A stretch of DNA of 64,000 nucleotides from an uncultured Faecalicatena sp. (lineage in GTDB: Bacteria > Bacillota > Clostridia > Lachnospirales > Lachnospiraceae). Location of the stretch: positions 160,991 through 224,990 of the forward strand of contig CABTYO010000001.1 of NCBI GenBank assembly GCA_902489075.1. The letters are read 5' to 3'. Shown one piece after another: positions 1 to 8,577 of the stretch. The first letter of the stretch is position 1. Every line of letters begins with the position of its first letter. The notes beneath the pieces are model-generated. The model made no database searches. It was given only the letters and a program-made list of their open reading frames with translations, and was not told the DNA's origin. A program made the position numbers and the translations under genes.

Positions 1-1107
1 GCGGCTCTTCCGGTAATCATGGGAGTCAGCTTTGCTTATGTTCCAAGCATGCAGGCAATCGCAGGAGATAAGAGCGGATTAGGTGTGCCAATGATTCTTG
101 GAGCACAGATTGTCGGCGGTATAGTTGCGATTGTAGTCGGATTTAGTATTAAGAAGATAAGAAAATTATTTCCACCATTAATTGCCGGTACGGTTGTATT
201 TACGATTGGATTGTCTTTGTATCCTACAGCAGTAAACTATATGGCGGGTGGAGCAGGCAAACCACTTGCTAAAGAGATAGGCAAGATGGGATTCGGGTCA
301 TGGCAGAACTGGACGATTGCTCTATTGACACTGGTTGTAGTTACAGGATTGAATCATTTTGGAAAAGGTATCTTTAAATTAGCATCTATTTTAATCGGAG
401 TAATCGTAGGTTATGTGGCTGCATTGTGTATGGGAATGGTAGATTTCAGCGGTATTGCATCAGCCGGATATTTTCAGTTCCCGATGCCGCTTCATTATGG
501 CGTGGTGTTCGATCCGTCTTCCTGTATTGCAATCGGACTTCTGTTTGCAATTAATTCCATACAGGCGATCGGTGATTTTTCAGCAACCACAACGGGATCT
601 ATGGATCGTATGCCGGAGGATAAGGAACTGCAGGGCGGTATCGTTGGATATGGTATTTCCAATATCGTCGGCGCCCTCTTAGGCGGTCTGCCGACAGCTA
701 CATATAGCCAGAATGTCGGAATTGTTGTAACGACAAAGGTAATCAGCCGTATTGTCCTTGGTTCAGCAGCAGTGATTCTGCTGATTGCAGGCGTGATTCC
801 GAAGTTCTCAGCTGTCCTGACAACCATACCTCAGTGTGTATTGGGCGGTGCAACGATCAGCGTGTTCGCATCCATCGCAATGACAGGTATTAAGCTGATC
901 ATGACAGAGGAAATGAATTACAGGAATACATCCATCGTAGGTCTTTCCGTAGCATTGGGAATGGGTGTTACCCAGGCGACCAATGCACTTGCGTCATTCC
1001 CGGAATGGGCAACTACGATTTTTGGAAAATCACCGGTAGTAGTAGCGACCTGCGTAGCTATCTTGTTAAATGTTATATTACCGAAACCAAAAGAAGGCGG
1101 GAAATAG
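1..1107 (+). CDS. NCS2-family xanthine/uracil permease, 5' truncated by window edge
   Basis: This inner-membrane symporter of the nucleobase:cation symporter-2 family would import xanthine, uric acid or uracil with a proton or sodium ion. The frame is open from base 1, so the true start lies outside the window. About 368 residues are visible against a usual 430-460. The product is almost entirely hydrophobic helices. It contains the family-type segment ending in AIGDFSATTTGSM and a later GGLPTATYSQNVG stretch, the region where this family carries its substrate-binding acidic residue and the QN(x)G-type signature. A Rho-independent terminator follows 35 bases after the stop, so this is the last gene of its transcript. 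The exact base transported cannot be decided from sequence. Confidence 0.88.
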   Translation, partial: AALPVIMGVSFAYVPSMQAIAGDKSGLGVPMILGAQIVGGIVAIVVGFSIKKIRKLFPPLIAGTVVFTIGLSLYPTAVNYMAGGAGKPLAKEIGKMGFGSWQNWTIALLTLVVVTGLNHFGKGIFKLASILIGVIVGYVAALCMGMVDFSGIASAGYFQFPMPLHYGVVFDPSSCIAIGLLFAINSIQAIGDFSATTTGSMDRMPEDKELQGGIVGYGISNIVGALLGGLPTATYSQNVGIVVTTKVISRIVLGSAAVILLIAGVIPKFSAVLTTIPQCVLGGATISVFASIAMTGIKLIMTEEMNYRNTSIVGLSVALGMGVTQATNALASFPEWATTIFGKSPVVVATCVAILLNVILPKPKEGGK

Positions 1108-1141
1108 ACCGGAAAATACACGGAAAAACAGCCTGAGTCTT

Positions 1142-1190
1142 AAATTGCCATATCATTCCGAAGGGTCGGAGGATATGGCAATTTTTCTTT
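1142..1190 (+). terminator. Rho-independent terminator after the NCS2 permease
   Basis: The inverted repeat AAATTGCCATATC / GATATGGCAATTT (arms about 1142-1154 and 1172-1184) closes over a loop with an inner CCGA/TCGG pairing and runs into a T-rich tail. Confidence 0.85.
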
Positions 1191-1294
1191 TGCTATTTCA
1201 TTTACATCAGGAAGTCAGTCTGCTATAATAAATAGAACACCAGTTTGGATAAACGGATTGAAACAGAGAAGTTTAACAGAGGAGAAGATAGATT

Positions 1295-3961
1295 ATGGAA
1301 CTTAATGACCTGGTCATTCATACAGAAAAGTTGCCGAAAAAAGAAGCGGAGTATGCGCCGTTTCCTGCGGCATTACATAAAGAGATCAGAGTTTGTCTGG
1401 AACACAGCGGGATCAGGCAGTTATATTCCCATCAGGCGGAGATGTTCGAGGCGGCACAGCGCAGAGAGAATGTAGTGATCACGACTTCTACGGCCAGCGG
1501 CAAGACGCTAAGCTTTCTTCTGCCTGTTCTTCAGGACATCCTGAGTGACCCGCTGACCAGGGCAGTCTTCGTCTATCCTACGAAGGCACTGGCGAGCGAT
1601 CAGTTCCGGGCATTGAAGCCGTGGCTTGAGTACTTTGGGGAAGGCAGGGTATCCGCAGGAGTCTATGACGGGGATACTCCGTCTGCTGAGCGGAGCCGCA
1701 TCCGCAAGAGTGCGAATATCATCCTGACCAACCCGGAGATGTTAAACGGTGCGTTTCTGCCGAATCACAGCAACTACGGCTTTGATTTTATTTTTACCAA
1801 TCTGAGATATGTTGTCATTGATGAGCTTCACAGTTACCGCGGGGCATTTGGCTCCCATCTGGCGAATATTTTCAGGAGGCTTCACCGGGTGAGCAGGTAT
1901 TATCAGGCTTCGCCGCAGTTTTTATGCAGTTCTGCTACGATCGCCAATCCGGTGGAGCTGGCACAGAATATCTGCGGAGGCACTTTTACCCTGGTCTCCC
2001 GTGACGGATCTCCTTCCCCCGAAAAGGAGTACCGCATCATCCAGCCGCCTGTGATCAAAGGGGCCAATGACAGGGAATATGGGCGCTATTCATCCACTTC
2101 TGTGGCATCGGAATTACTTCCGCAGCTTGTGGAAGGGAAGCATCATTTTATCGCGTTTGGCAAGTCCAGGAGGAATGTGGAAGTGATCTTAAAGGAGTCA
2201 CGGGATAAGCTGGATTCTGCTGGATTTTTGTCTCAGGGGGACTCGAAGAAGATTGCCGGATACCGGGGCGGTTATACACCGATGGAACGCAAAGAGATTG
2301 AACACAGGATGATTACGGGCGAACTGCTGGGTCTGGTTTCCACGAATGCGCTGGAGCTGGGAATTGACATTGGCAGTCTTGATACCACAGTGATTGTCGG
2401 ATACCCGGGGACAAGGGCCTCCTTCTGGCAGCAGACGGGAAGAGCAGGCCGGGGCCGGGAGGCATGCGTGAATTACCTGATTCTGGAGAACCAGCCTTTT
2501 GACCAGTACATTGCCATTGATCCAAAGTGGCTGTTCTCTCAGGAGAGTGAGAACGCGATCGTGGACCGGGATAACCTGCTGATCCAGCTTTCCCACATTC
2601 GGGCTGCGGCGGCAGAGATGCCCCTGACTATGGATGATATTGCTCTGTTTCCGGCGTTGGGAGAGGTGATCCCTGTCCTGTTGAAGGCAGAAGAGGTGAA
2701 GAGCCTGGGCGGTAAGTTTGCCTGGGCGGGACCTGCATTTCCGGCGGGAGATTACAGCCTGAGGAACATGGACCAGACAAGATTTAAGCTGATTCTGGAG
2801 CAGGATGGCAGGGAGATCACGGAGATGGATGAGACCCAGGCCTACCACGAATTGTATCCCGGGGCAGTTTATATGCATGAGGGGACTTCCTATGAGGTGC
2901 TGAGCCTGGATCAAAAAAGCAGGACTGCCAGATGCCTTCCGTTTGATGGGAATTACTATACGGTTCCAGCAGGGACGAAGGAGACAAGGATACTGCAGGT
3001 GTTTCAGGAGGAGCCTTATGAGCGTACCTATCTTAGGTTCGGGGATATTAATGTGAATGAGATGGTCTCCATGTATAAGAAGCTGCAGTTCCACAATCAC
3101 CAGAATCTCGGCTATGTGAGCCTTTCACTTCCTTTGCAGAAGGATTACGATACCGAGAGTACCTGGCTTTTGATTCCTGAGAATGTGGTGCGTGCCTATC
3201 GCAGGCTTCTTATGCGGAACCAGTCCGGCGAACTTACGAGGAATAACCATTTTGAAGGAATCGCCAATGCCGTGAAGAATGCGGCGATGATGGTTACCAT
3301 GGCGGCCCGGGATGATATTGACGTGATCGTTTCTGATAACGCATTGATACCGGATGGGCAGGACGATGAGGCAGTTTTCCTGTTTATTTATGATAAATAC
3401 GTGGGCGGGCTTGGGTACTCGGAGAAGATTTATGACCTGGTGCCGAAGATCCTTGCGAATGCTATCCGCATGGTAGCAAACTGTCCCTGCGAGGATGGAT
3501 GTCCGGCCTGTGTGGGGGACTATACCCTGGATAAGAAGCTGGTGCTCTGGGGACTTAAGAATCTGTTGAAAGAATCGGAGGCGCCGGAGTCTGTGAAACG
3601 GATTGAGGAGATTCAGAAACCTTCCGTTCAGAAGCAGTTTTCATTTTTCACACTGCCGGAGGACTGGGAAAAATTCTGTGAAGCCGTGGTAAGGAACGGA
3701 GAAGCCGGCGGCGAGTTTCTGAAAACAGTGCAGAAGGTGGAGATCAAAGGACATATCCTTGTCCTGACAGTGGGGAATACTTTTTTTGAAGGTTGGATTA
3801 AGGAGTCCGAGAATCTGAAAAGTATAGAGAACATCCTGCGTTATCATGCGGTATGCCCGGCCGATATGCGGCTGGAAGTGACATCCCGGGTGGATAAGGC
3901 CAGGGAGGAGAAGACTGCGGCAAGGCTTCGCAGGAGGTATGAAGATATTCTGCAGGAATAG
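1295..3961 (+). CDS. mrfA: DEAD/DEAH-box helicase with C-terminal zinc-cysteine (DUF1998) domain, MrfA/YprA type
   Basis: This is a superfamily 2 ATP-dependent DNA helicase. The best-known relative, Bacillus MrfA (YprA), works with a nuclease partner in excision of mitomycin-type DNA damage. Walker A (ASGKTL) lies near residues 66-71 and the DEAH-like box (VIDELHSYRG) near 172-181. The helicase C-terminal half has ELGIDIGSLD and QQTGRAGRGR motifs. A four-cysteine cluster (CPCEDGCPAC) near 729-738 matches the MrfA/DUF1998 zinc or Fe-S site. At 888 residues it is longer than MrfA (about 750), with an additional C-terminal tail of unknown role. GAGGAG sits at good spacing before ATG 1295. The next gene, another helicase, starts 33 bases downstream, so the two are probably co-transcribed. 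The family call is firm; the repair role is by analogy. Confidence 0.85.
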   Translation: MELNDLVIHTEKLPKKEAEYAPFPAALHKEIRVCLEHSGIRQLYSHQAEMFEAAQRRENVVITTSTASGKTLSFLLPVLQDILSDPLTRAVFVYPTKALASDQFRALKPWLEYFGEGRVSAGVYDGDTPSAERSRIRKSANIILTNPEMLNGAFLPNHSNYGFDFIFTNLRYVVIDELHSYRGAFGSHLANIFRRLHRVSRYYQASPQFLCSSATIANPVELAQNICGGTFTLVSRDGSPSPEKEYRIIQPPVIKGANDREYGRYSSTSVASELLPQLVEGKHHFIAFGKSRRNVEVILKESRDKLDSAGFLSQGDSKKIAGYRGGYTPMERKEIEHRMITGELLGLVSTNALELGIDIGSLDTTVIVGYPGTRASFWQQTGRAGRGREACVNYLILENQPFDQYIAIDPKWLFSQESENAIVDRDNLLIQLSHIRAAAAEMPLTMDDIALFPALGEVIPVLLKAEEVKSLGGKFAWAGPAFPAGDYSLRNMDQTRFKLILEQDGREITEMDETQAYHELYPGAVYMHEGTSYEVLSLDQKSRTARCLPFDGNYYTVPAGTKETRILQVFQEEPYERTYLRFGDINVNEMVSMYKKLQFHNHQNLGYVSLSLPLQKDYDTESTWLLIPENVVRAYRRLLMRNQSGELTRNNHFEGIANAVKNAAMMVTMAARDDIDVIVSDNALIPDGQDDEAVFLFIYDKYVGGLGYSEKIYDLVPKILANAIRMVANCPCEDGCPACVGDYTLDKKLVLWGLKNLLKESEAPESVKRIEEIQKPSVQKQFSFFTLPEDWEKFCEAVVRNGEAGGEFLKTVQKVEIKGHILVLTVGNTFFEGWIKESENLKSIENILRYHAVCPADMRLEVTSRVDKAREEKTAARLRRRYEDILQE

Positions 3962-3994
3962 AATCAGGCAGAGGAATTTGCAGGAGATTGTGAT

Positions 3995-6211
3995 ATGAAC
4001 TATGAAGAACAGTGGGAGCGTTTAAATGAATACCAGCGGGCAGCTGTGCTGGATGAAAGCCCGGCCTGTGTGGTGAATGCAAATGTGGGCAGCGGCAAGA
4101 CCACGGTGCTGATCGCCAAGATCCTCTATCTGCATGTGAAGAAACAGGTTCCCATCCGGGATATGACAGTCCTGACGTTTACAAATAAAGCGGCAGGGGA
4201 GATCAAGGAACGTCTGCTGGCAATAGAGCCGGAACTGACAGAGGAGGAACTGGACGGGTTCGGGACATTTCACAGCGTGGCGATGAATTTCCTCAGGACC
4301 AGGCTGGATATTGAGAGTATGGGATGGTCGAAGGATTTTATGATCATCGAGCCGGACGAGGAGACCGAGCTTGCACTGCGCCTGGCAAAGGAAAAGAAAC
4401 TGAAGATCAAGTACAAGAACCGTTTGAAGAAGCGGCTGGAACAGGAATATGCAGCCTTTCGTCAGGGAAAAGAAAAGAGCCGGTATGAGGATGATCTGTT
4501 TCTGCTGTTTGAGGCTTTGAGCGAAGAGAAGAAGCGGCAGGATAAGATGTCCTTTTCAGACCTGATTGAAACCTGCACGGAACTGCTGAACAGGGCAGAT
4601 GCGGCAGGTGAGAATGCGGCAGGTGAGAATGCCGGGAGGGCAGATGAAGAGCAGTCGGATACAGCGCCGGGATATACAAAGCCCGCGTGGATTATCGTGG
4701 ATGAGGTGCAGGACAGCGACAGAGCGCAGGTTGAATTCATGACGGCGCTTAAGGGTGCGCATACCCGTCTGTTTGCAGTGGGTGACCCGAATCAGCTGAT
4801 TTACAGCTGGCGGGGAAGTGTGGAGACGATGTTCTACTATCTAAAGCACCAGTTCCAGGCGAAGGAGCTGTCTCTTCCTGTGAACTACCGTTCCAGCAGG
4901 ACCATCCTGGAGGCAGCGGGAAGATTCCTTCAATATGGGAATGCAGTGACCGGAAGTAAAGAAGAAGGAACTTTGATCCAGGTCCGCAATCACTACGATG
5001 CCTTTGGGGAGGCACAGTATCTGGCAGATAGAATCAGGACCCTTCATCAAAACGGTCTGGAGTATGGCGAGATTGCAGTATTTTATCGTCTGCAGAGCCA
5101 GTCGGAGATTCTGGAAAAAGTGTTCGAAAAAGAGGAAATCCCTTACACTGTCTCTTTGAAAAAGACGCTGCGTGATATTCCTGTTCTGGACTGGTTTGTA
5201 AAGGTGCTTACTTTTGCATGTAATCCAAATGACAGATATGCGGCAGAAGCGGTATTGTCCCATCCTGTTTATGGGGAAAGGATGGAGAAAAAGAAGCTGA
5301 AGAGCTTTCTTTCAGAGCCGAAAGCCGGGACGTCCCTGATCTATGACAGGATGAAGGGATTTATGGAGGCTTTTTCCTTCCATAACATTGAGTGCCTTGC
5401 TTTGGAAAATGGTGACGGTCTGAAAGAATGGGATGAGAAGTCGAGCAGTACAACAAGCAGTACAAAGCAATACAACGCAGAAATGAAGTGTGATGGAAGC
5501 AGACTCTACCAATATTTCTCCCTGGATGATTATCTTCGCCCCAATACAGCTGCCTATGCAGAAGAATATAATCTGGTTCTGGACCTCTGCAAAAGATTGG
5601 AACTCTACAGCAGGGAGAATCAGAAATGTCTTGCACAGGGGACGGCACAGTTCCTGCGGTCATCTGCGCTGTATGGCATACAGATTCTAAAGGAAGAAGA
5701 GAATCCAGCGAAGGATAAGGTAAGGTTCATGACACTTCATGCTTCAAAGGGCCTGGAATTTACATATGTCTTCATTATTGGAGTGAATGATGGACTGATT
5801 CCTCTTACCGGGAAGAGTTTTGAACAGGAGGAAGAGGAGCGCAGGCTCTTTTTCGTCGGCATGACCAGGGCGAGGGAACAACTGGAATTGTCTTACTACA
5901 CGAATCCAGGTCAGCCGCGTGTGAACGGCGGACCTGGCAGATACCTGAATATGCTGCCTAAGCACCTGGTTGACTGGGAGGGAAACCAGACGCAGGAAGA
6001 AAAGCAGGCGAATCTGCAGCAGCTTCGAAAAGCGGTCCGCAGGGAACAGGAGCTTTTGGCGAATGAAGAAAAGGAAATCAGAAAGGCGAGACATCCGAAA
6101 TATGGTATCGGAAACCTGGTTGATGAAAATGAAATGACAGTTACGGTAGAGTTTGAAGGCTATGGCAGGAAAGAATTCTTAAAGGCGTTCGGAGAGATCG
6201 AGATTTTGTAA
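3995..6211 (+). CDS. UvrD/PcrA-like superfamily 1 DNA helicase
   Basis: This is a 3'-5' ATP-dependent DNA helicase of the UvrD/Rep/PcrA group, expected to act in repair or replication-fork processing. All SF1A motifs are present: Walker A GSGKTT (32-37), TFTNKAAGEI (motif Ia), VDEVQDSD (about 233-240), GDPNQLIYSWRG, LPVNYRSS, TLHASKGLEF and VGMTRAREQLELSYY. The C-terminal 40 residues (HPKYGIGNLV, VEFEGYGRK) look like the Tudor-type domain ending PcrA/UvrD proteins. The 738 residues match the family. Two low-complexity insertions occur: a tandem AAGEN near 203-212, made by a direct 15-bp duplication, and an S/T-rich run near 485. It lies 33 bases behind the MrfA-type helicase gene. The chromosomal PcrA itself may lie elsewhere, so I give no gene symbol. 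Confidence 0.88.
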   Translation: MNYEEQWERLNEYQRAAVLDESPACVVNANVGSGKTTVLIAKILYLHVKKQVPIRDMTVLTFTNKAAGEIKERLLAIEPELTEEELDGFGTFHSVAMNFLRTRLDIESMGWSKDFMIIEPDEETELALRLAKEKKLKIKYKNRLKKRLEQEYAAFRQGKEKSRYEDDLFLLFEALSEEKKRQDKMSFSDLIETCTELLNRADAAGENAAGENAGRADEEQSDTAPGYTKPAWIIVDEVQDSDRAQVEFMTALKGAHTRLFAVGDPNQLIYSWRGSVETMFYYLKHQFQAKELSLPVNYRSSRTILEAAGRFLQYGNAVTGSKEEGTLIQVRNHYDAFGEAQYLADRIRTLHQNGLEYGEIAVFYRLQSQSEILEKVFEKEEIPYTVSLKKTLRDIPVLDWFVKVLTFACNPNDRYAAEAVLSHPVYGERMEKKKLKSFLSEPKAGTSLIYDRMKGFMEAFSFHNIECLALENGDGLKEWDEKSSSTTSSTKQYNAEMKCDGSRLYQYFSLDDYLRPNTAAYAEEYNLVLDLCKRLELYSRENQKCLAQGTAQFLRSSALYGIQILKEEENPAKDKVRFMTLHASKGLEFTYVFIIGVNDGLIPLTGKSFEQEEEERRLFFVGMTRAREQLELSYYTNPGQPRVNGGPGRYLNMLPKHLVDWEGNQTQEEKQANLQQLRKAVRREQELLANEEKEIRKARHPKYGIGNLVDENEMTVTVEFEGYGRKEFLKAFGEIEIL

Positions 6212-6262
6212 GGGGAGAAACATGAATCACCACATAATTCGTCAGCGAATTACTAGATATAC

Positions 6263-6330
6263 AACTGCCGATCATCTCCATATGATTCGTTACTGAACGT
6301 ATCATAAAGAGGTTATCGGCAGTTATCTTT
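6263..6330 (+). terminator. Long hairpin terminator after the two-helicase operon
   Basis: The arms AACTGCCGAT (6263-6272) and ATCGGCAGTT (6315-6324) pair. The intervening bases can also pair (TATGAT with ATCATA, CGTT with AACG), giving one long interrupted hairpin. A short T-rich tail follows. Confidence 0.7.
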
Positions 6331-6470
6331 ACTGAGAATAGGATGAATAAACTTTTCCCCGGTTTGTTAATCCGGCTTTTTGATCTGGCATAGAGCCTGG
6401 TTCAGCTGAACAGTCATTTCTGCTGTGATTGCCCCACCGGCCTGTTTGATCAGTGTTTCTATTGATATCT

Positions 6471-7505
6471 TTATATTTCTGCTACAGCCTCTTCCGCAAG
6501 AGGTGCTGCTGTTTTCCCAAATCGTTTTCTGAAAACGGTTGAGCCTACGAATCCTGCAAGGCTTCCGCCCAGTACAGCCAGTCCAAGTGCCATCAGTACT
6601 TTGACCGGGGGATTGAAAGCAAATGGAGCTAAAAGTCCGGGAATCGGGGAAGCAGTACCCGGTGCATTATTGATGATACCAAGTGCTGCGGCGCCCATAC
6701 CTGCCAGCCCGCCACCGAAAAAGTTGGAGCAGTAGATCGGGATCGGATTGGCTGTGACGATATGTGCCTGTGTCAGAGGTTCGAGCATTACTGCAAGTAC
6801 ATTACTCTTATCTCCGAGTTTCAGACGTGCAAAGATCAGTCCATTTGTAAAAGAACCACCTACACATGCGATAGCGGCAATCCCCATTGCCAGTCCATTG
6901 AGTCCGAGCATGGCGGTAAGTGCCATGGAACTTAACGGGGAGGTACAGATCATCTTCATGATTCCACCGAGCAGAAATCCCATAACAAGTGGTGACTGTT
7001 CTGCAGCAGCGGAGATCGTTCCACCGATACGAATCAGGGTTGAGTTGACAACCGGATCTACAAGCAGCGCGATCATACGTGCAGCAGGTGCGATGATGAG
7101 TGCTCCGGCGATCATGTTAAGGCCTTCCGGGAGTTTCCGTTCGAGTACAGGTCCAATCAGGCCGATGATATATCCTGCAATAAAACCAGGGAGGATTCCA
7201 TATCCACCTACGGCAACTCCGGCAACTACAGCAAATACCGGGTTGGCACCCATACTGATCGGTACTGTGATAGCTGCGGCGACTCCACCGAGACTTCCGG
7301 ATGTGGTTCCTACTTCACGGAAGAATTCAAGATTCAACAGGTCACCTGTGATGTAGCGGTGTACGGCTTCCACCAGAAAAGTGGCGATGGCGGCGTTCGC
7401 CATACCGGACATAGCAGCCTGCCCTTTGGGCATTTTGAGGCTGAAAAGGGAAAATCCCGCAAGTGTCAGTAACAAAAGTCCAATTCCAGAAATGATTGTC
7501 AGCAT
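6471..7505 (-). CDS. PTS system IIC-like sugar permease (PTS_EIIC_2 type), stand-alone
   Basis: This polytopic membrane protein of 344 residues resembles the membrane-only phosphotransferase transporters grouped as PTS_EIIC_2. It shows about ten hydrophobic segments rich in Gly/Ala and conserved-looking loops such as EVGTTSGSLGG and PIYCSNFFGGG. The frame could open 21 bases further upstream, but AAGGAGG sits only at the right distance from the inner ATG at 7505, which I take as the start. No IIA, IIB or HPr-like gene is adjacent, so the energy-coupling partners must be elsewhere, or the protein acts without phosphorylation. It lies just downstream, on the same strand, of the GlnK/GlnL-type system with a terminator between them; regulation by that system is possible but unproven. 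The substrate is unknown. Confidence 0.72.
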   Translation of the reverse strand: MLTIISGIGLLLLTLAGFSLFSLKMPKGQAAMSGMANAAIATFLVEAVHRYITGDLLNLEFFREVGTTSGSLGGVAAAITVPISMGANPVFAVVAGVAVGGYGILPGFIAGYIIGLIGPVLERKLPEGLNMIAGALIIAPAARMIALLVDPVVNSTLIRIGGTISAAAEQSPLVMGFLLGGIMKMICTSPLSSMALTAMLGLNGLAMGIAAIACVGGSFTNGLIFARLKLGDKSNVLAVMLEPLTQAHIVTANPIPIYCSNFFGGGLAGMGAAALGIINNAPGTASPIPGLLAPFAFNPPVKVLMALGLAVLGGSLAGFVGSTVFRKRFGKTAAPLAEEAVAEI

Positions 7506-7612
7506 GTAATCCTCCTTATGATCCATAAACGTTTTTTATTTGACTAAAATTTAACAAATGGGTTACGGAAAATTACAAAAAGTTACAGAAGTTTCCTGAA
7601 AATCTACAGATG

Positions 7613-7661
7613 ACACAAAAACACCCGCCTTTTATTATGCAAAATACATAACAGACGGGTG
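7613..7661 (-). terminator. Terminator after the GlnL-type regulator gene
   Basis: Read on the minus strand, ACACCCG and CGGGTGT arms (7655-7661 and 7621-7627) enclose an inner TTATG/CATAA pairing, followed by a T-rich run. It lies directly after the regulator stop codon and separates it from the permease gene. Confidence 0.8.
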
Positions 7662-7665
7662 TCAC

Positions 7666-8574
7666 TTAAGATTCGGTACAGGTGAGAACAAGGGCATTCA
7701 GAAAGCTTTTGATTTTTACGTTGCCATGGCGGGTGCTTTTTCCCCGAATAAAATCCATTTCCCTGCGCACCTGTTCAAAATTATAAAGCGTGTTGGCATA
7801 GGTGGTGAAAATATCGTTGGAATAGTCTTCCAGTCCCAGGTTCGCGAGGTTCACCATGCCCATATTGGCAGTCCTGCGGATCCGCTGCTCCACGGATTTA
7901 GGGTTATCGCTGAATTTACTGCAGAGCTCTCCGAGCGTAACATCACTCAATCGTGTCTGGTGTTCCACCAGATAGTCTACGAGCTGTATGATATCCCGGC
8001 TGCCACGCTCACCGGAGATCCCCAGCTTCTGTAAAATCCCCCGCAGACGGGTGATGTGTGGCTTTGAAACAGCCGTATCCGGAGACAGAAGAGGAGACGG
8101 GGAAAACCCGGACTGGAGGGCGCCTGCCACAGTCTGCATATCGGTATTCGCTGTTCCTGCGTTCTGGTTTAAAAAGATACTCTGTACCTGCTTGAGCTTG
8201 AGGCGGTCGATCATGGACTGTTCTACTTTTTTTATGACCCTTTCTACTTCAACGCTGTTGATGGGCTTTTGGATGTAGAATTCAATGCCGCTTTCATAGG
8301 CGTTTGCGATCATATCCTTAGAGGCGACCTGTGACAGCATGATAAATGAAGTGTCCGGCCAGAGAAGGCGAGCCTTTTTGACAAATGTGATTCCATCCAT
8401 CTCCGGCATAAGCAGGTCTACAATCACAATGTCCGGTCTTGTATAAGGCATATCCTCAAGGGCGTCTGCCCCGTTTGCGGCAGAACCACAGAGGGTTCCC
8501 AGGTTTCGGTCACGAATGATCATTTTTAAAATTGTCTGCACATTACGGTCGTCATCTATAATATAGAGTTTCAT
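7666..8574 (-). CDS. Response regulator with YcbB/GlnL-type output domain
   Basis: This is the cytoplasmic response regulator of the adjacent sensor kinase. Residues 1-120 form a receiver domain with acidic pocket D7-D9, phosphorylation site D53 in IVDLLMPEMDG and conserved K103 in IQKPIN. Residues 160-300 resemble the YcbB (GlnL) DNA-binding domain rather than a common winged helix or AraC domain. In Bacillus, GlnK-GlnL activates glutamine uptake; here the target is unknown. The RBS (AAAGGAG) overlaps the last codons of the kinase gene, which ends three bases before this ATG, so the pair is translationally coupled. The length (302 residues) suits the family. The GlnL likeness is from pattern recognition, and the ligand may differ from glutamine. 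Confidence 0.8.
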   Translation of the reverse strand: MKLYIIDDDRNVQTILKMIIRDRNLGTLCGSAANGADALEDMPYTRPDIVIVDLLMPEMDGITFVKKARLLWPDTSFIMLSQVASKDMIANAYESGIEFYIQKPINSVEVERVIKKVEQSMIDRLKLKQVQSIFLNQNAGTANTDMQTVAGALQSGFSPSPLLSPDTAVSKPHITRLRGILQKLGISGERGSRDIIQLVDYLVEHQTRLSDVTLGELCSKFSDNPKSVEQRIRRTANMGMVNLANLGLEDYSNDIFTTYANTLYNFEQVRREMDFIRGKSTRHGNVKIKSFLNALVLTCTES

Positions 8575-8577
8575 GGT

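Noticed and set aside
2198..3100. 300-codon minus-strand frame inside the MrfA-type helicase gene
   Set aside because: It is a shadow of a well-supported helicase; the composition (His, Leu, Pro rich) and lack of a ribosome site argue against a gene.
6367..6470. Protein-like stretch downstream of the PTS permease on the minus strand (...AGGAITAEMTVQLNQALCQI...)
   Set aside because: It could be a frameshifted extension of the permease or a small ORF, but there is no start codon or ribosome site, and the permease already ends naturally.
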